Below are positions 62,069-64,000 of a stretch of DNA of 64,000 bases, one piece after another. A program made the translations under genes and the position numbers. The stretch is from Gracilibacillus alcaliphilus. Its GTDB lineage: Bacteria > Bacillota > Bacilli > Bacillales > Amphibacillaceae. Location: assembly GCF_016909015.1 (NCBI RefSeq), contig NZ_JAFBFA010000022.1, positions 1-64,000 of the forward strand. The letters run 5' to 3'. Below the pieces are notes generated by a model, which searched no databases, had not been told where the DNA came from, and was given only the letters and a program-made list of their open reading frames with translations. Numbering within the stretch: position 1 is the stretch's first letter; every line of letters begins with the position of its first letter.

Positions 62069-62848
62069 ATGGAAAATCAAAAAACACCGAAGACAGTTCT
62101 AATCGCTGAGGGATTACTTAAATCTTATGCCTTAAAGGGAAATGCTCAGCAGGTGTTACAAGGAATCGACCTTCGAGTGATAGAGGGTGAGTTTGTTGGA
62201 ATTATGGGACCTTCAGGCTCAGGCAAGACAACTCTTCTAAATACCTTAGCTACAATTGATCGTCCCACAGAAGGAAATATTTTTATAAATGAGCAAGAGA
62301 TTTCAAAAATGAAAGACACCCAACTATCAAATATTCGGCGAAAGCATCTAGGCTTTGTTTTTCAGGATTACAATTTGCTTGATACCTTAACGGTAAAAGA
62401 AAACATATTGTTACCTGTTTCTTTAACAAAAACAAGCAAAGATCAGGCCGAAAAAGAGTTTAATGCAATTTCGGGGATGTTAGGAATCAAGCAGTTAGCC
62501 AATAAGTACCCTGCCGAAATTTCAGGAGGTGAAAAGCAACGCACCTCTGCAGCACGAGCGTTAATTCATTCGCCCTCCATTGTTTTTGCTGATGAGCCTA
62601 CCGGCGCCCTTGATTCAAAAGCAGCCTCCAATTTATTAGGAAATTTAAATGAGATTAACCAAGCACGACAGGTCACCATTGTTATGGTTACTCATGACCC
62701 GTTGGCATCTAGCTATTGTAAACGTGTAATCTTTCTAAAGGATGGAAAAATTTTTTCTGAATTGTACCGGGGAGAGAAAACAAGAGAATCCTTCTTTAAG
62801 GACATTCTTGATATGCAAGCCGTTCTTGGAGGAGGTAACCAGAAATGA
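62069..62848 (+). CDS. bceA: BceA-type ABC transporter ATPase
   Basis: 259 residues from ATG 62069, placed by TTGGAGTG; an in-frame TTG at 62051 is less likely. Walker A GPSGSGKTT (about 48-56), Q-loop FVFQDYN, signature ISGGEKQR (about 152) and Walker B IVFADEP (about 173) are all intact. It powers a BceAB-type transporter that frees lipid II-cycle intermediates from peptide antibiotics. It overlaps bceB by 4 bp (ATGA). The cognate BceRS pair is upstream beyond the inserted cassette. Confidence 0.9.
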   Translation: MENQKTPKTVLIAEGLLKSYALKGNAQQVLQGIDLRVIEGEFVGIMGPSGSGKTTLLNTLATIDRPTEGNIFINEQEISKMKDTQLSNIRRKHLGFVFQDYNLLDTLTVKENILLPVSLTKTSKDQAEKEFNAISGMLGIKQLANKYPAEISGGEKQRTSAARALIHSPSIVFADEPTGALDSKAASNLLGNLNEINQARQVTIVMVTHDPLASSYCKRVIFLKDGKIFSELYRGEKTRESFFKDILDMQAVLGGGNQK

Positions 62849-64000
62849 CTACACAGAAATTAGTGATCCGCAGCATACGAAAAAACATCAAAATGTATTA
62901 TCTCTATTTTTTCGCGATGATTTTCAGCATAAGTTTGTATTTTATCTTTTCTACACTACAAAATGACCAAACTATTGTTACTATGGTTGAAGCTAGCATG
63001 AACTTCTCAACGGCCTTTCAAGTCGCTGGAATATTACTCATTTTCATTACCATTGTGTTTACGATGTATGCTACGAGCATCTTTATTCGAAGGCGTAGTC
63101 AAGAAATCGGATTGTATCAGTTAATTGGCTTGTCTAAGGCTTGGATCACTCGGGTACTGATCTTGGAACAAACGATTCTCGGTCTAGGAGCTTTACTTAT
63201 CGGAATATTAGTTGGAGCTTTGCTCTCGCGACTCTTTCTTTTACTGTTTATGAACCTGATAGGTATTGAAGCGGTGGTTGGCTTAACCTTCTCCAGTCAA
63301 GCAGTGATACAAACAATTGCTGTTTTTACTTGCTTAATTGCTGTTACATCCTTACAAATTATATGGACGGTTTATCGCAGCACACTACTACAATTGTTTC
63401 AAGCAAATAATCAAAATGATTACTTTGTCAAACGTCCAAGCATCGTTTCAAGCATTTTAGGGTTAGCAGGATTAAGTCTAATAGGGTTTGGCTATTATGT
63501 GTCTACCTTGATTGTGGACCATGCAGATTTGCTGATGTTTCTTATGTTATTAGTTCTCGCCAGTACCATACTCGGAACCTATTTAGTCTTCCGTACGACA
63601 ATAAGCTGGATATTATATGTTTATCGAAAAAAGCAAAATGGAAATCTCGGCTTGTATAATAGCCTGTCGGTAGCACCTTTAATGCACAGAATGAAAGGCC
63701 ACGCCAATTCGTTAACCTTAATCACTGTATTGTCTGCCATGACCATTACGATGATTTCACTTTCCTATTCCTTATATTATTCAACCGAAAAAGATGTGAG
63801 ATTGGCGATGCCTTTTGATTTTGCAGTGGAAAATATGCAGGCGGAAGCCGCTATTATATCAAGTAAGTTAGAAGAGGAGCAGATTGAATTCGATCATTAT
63901 GAACTAGATGCCATACGATTTGATGGCGCATGGGTAGAGCAGGATCCAAATGTAGACAATCGTCACAGAACGTTTATGCTTTTCTCAGCAGAGCAGATGG
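62845..64000 (+). CDS. bceB: BceB-type ABC transporter permease (partial)
   Basis: The frame opens at ATG 62845 and runs uninterrupted past the window end (385 codons seen). It begins TTQKLVIRSIRKNIKMYYLYF. Membrane helices lie at about 20-40, 58-80, 110-135, 150-175, 200-220 and 230-255. The large extracellular domain typical of BceB proteins begins around residue 310 (YYSTEKDVRLAMPFDFAVEN). Full-length homologues have about 640 residues. GGAGGTAACC lies 8 bases before the start. Confidence 0.9.
   Translation, partial: MTTQKLVIRSIRKNIKMYYLYFFAMIFSISLYFIFSTLQNDQTIVTMVEASMNFSTAFQVAGILLIFITIVFTMYATSIFIRRRSQEIGLYQLIGLSKAWITRVLILEQTILGLGALLIGILVGALLSRLFLLLFMNLIGIEAVVGLTFSSQAVIQTIAVFTCLIAVTSLQIIWTVYRSTLLQLFQANNQNDYFVKRPSIVSSILGLAGLSLIGFGYYVSTLIVDHADLLMFLMLLVLASTILGTYLVFRTTISWILYVYRKKQNGNLGLYNSLSVAPLMHRMKGHANSLTLITVLSAMTITMISLSYSLYYSTEKDVRLAMPFDFAVENMQAEAAIISSKLEEEQIEFDHYELDAIRFDGAWVEQDPNVDNRHRTFMLFSAEQM

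Noticed and set aside
62742..62966. 74-residue open frame overlapping bceA and bceB
   Set aside because: It is out of frame with two well-supported transporter genes.
47794..64000. Right end of Tn7-like copy 2
   Set aside because: I looked for an inverted TGT(A/G)(A/G)(G/C)TTT(A/G)AAATAAAG end, or CGA/GATCA-type sites followed by TGTTG, and found none. The end is probably outside the window.

Overview
The window is a low-GC Gram-positive chromosome segment, most likely from a Bacillaceae genus such as Gracilibacillus, Oceanobacillus or a relative (inference). Supporting features are the sigW-rsiW-cdaA-cdaR-glmM-glmS gene order, a glmS ribozyme, Shine-Dalgarno sequences of the AGGAGG type, a BceRS-BceAB detoxification module and a long tRNA cluster behind an rRNA operon.

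Layout. 1-1352: 3' end of 23S rRNA, 5S rRNA and nine tRNAs (Asn, Thr, Glu, Val, Thr, Tyr, Gln, Lys, Ala). 1386-2838: a decayed IS150-group element sitting in the loop of the tRNA operon terminator. 3321-11354: a carbohydrate operon with a GntR/HutC regulator, a mannose-6-phosphate isomerase with an N-terminal extension, a ROK kinase and two GH38-type proteins, probably for using an alpha-mannoside-like substrate. 11775-17853: a phosphotransferase gene with an in-frame stop, a two-gene type IIS restriction-modification system of the AlwI/BstNBI kind with a fused double methyltransferase, and a PepSY protein. 18059-22692: a sucrose PTS module (EIIBCA divergent from sucrose-6-phosphate hydrolase plus LacI-type repressor). 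22871-23191: a small repeat element with terminal inverted repeats. 23287-28360: sigW-rsiW and cdaA-cdaR-glmM. 28797-33943: a MEKHLA protein and an unusual two-component pair. 34452-36585: glmS ribozyme and glmS.

Accessory region (36605 to the window end). Two Tn7-like elements lie in tandem directly downstream of glmS, the classical Tn7 attachment position. Copy 1 (36610-39600) has matching ends and a perfect 5-bp duplication (CTGTT). It carries tnsA, a truncated tnsB and one NmrA-like cargo gene. Copy 2 starts at 39607, encodes a full TnsA-B-C-D-E set, and its right end is not found in the window. Behind tnsE, two different group II introns in opposite orientations are each cut at the same codon of their reverse transcriptase, within catalytic motif A. 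Between them lies one 3.5-kb element with three tyrosine recombinases (recombinase-in-trio, RIT type) and 31-bp terminal inverted repeats. Further right are a RadC-like gene, a frameshifted DsbA-family gene, an FMN reductase, a TetR regulator, and a BceRS/BceAB module whose two halves are separated by an aldo-keto reductase/MarR cassette with intron and integrase debris.

The most unusual findings are the RIT-type element lodged in the active-site motif of two group II intron reverse transcriptases, and the nested Tn7-like pair in which a deleted copy appears to have moved using functions supplied in trans.
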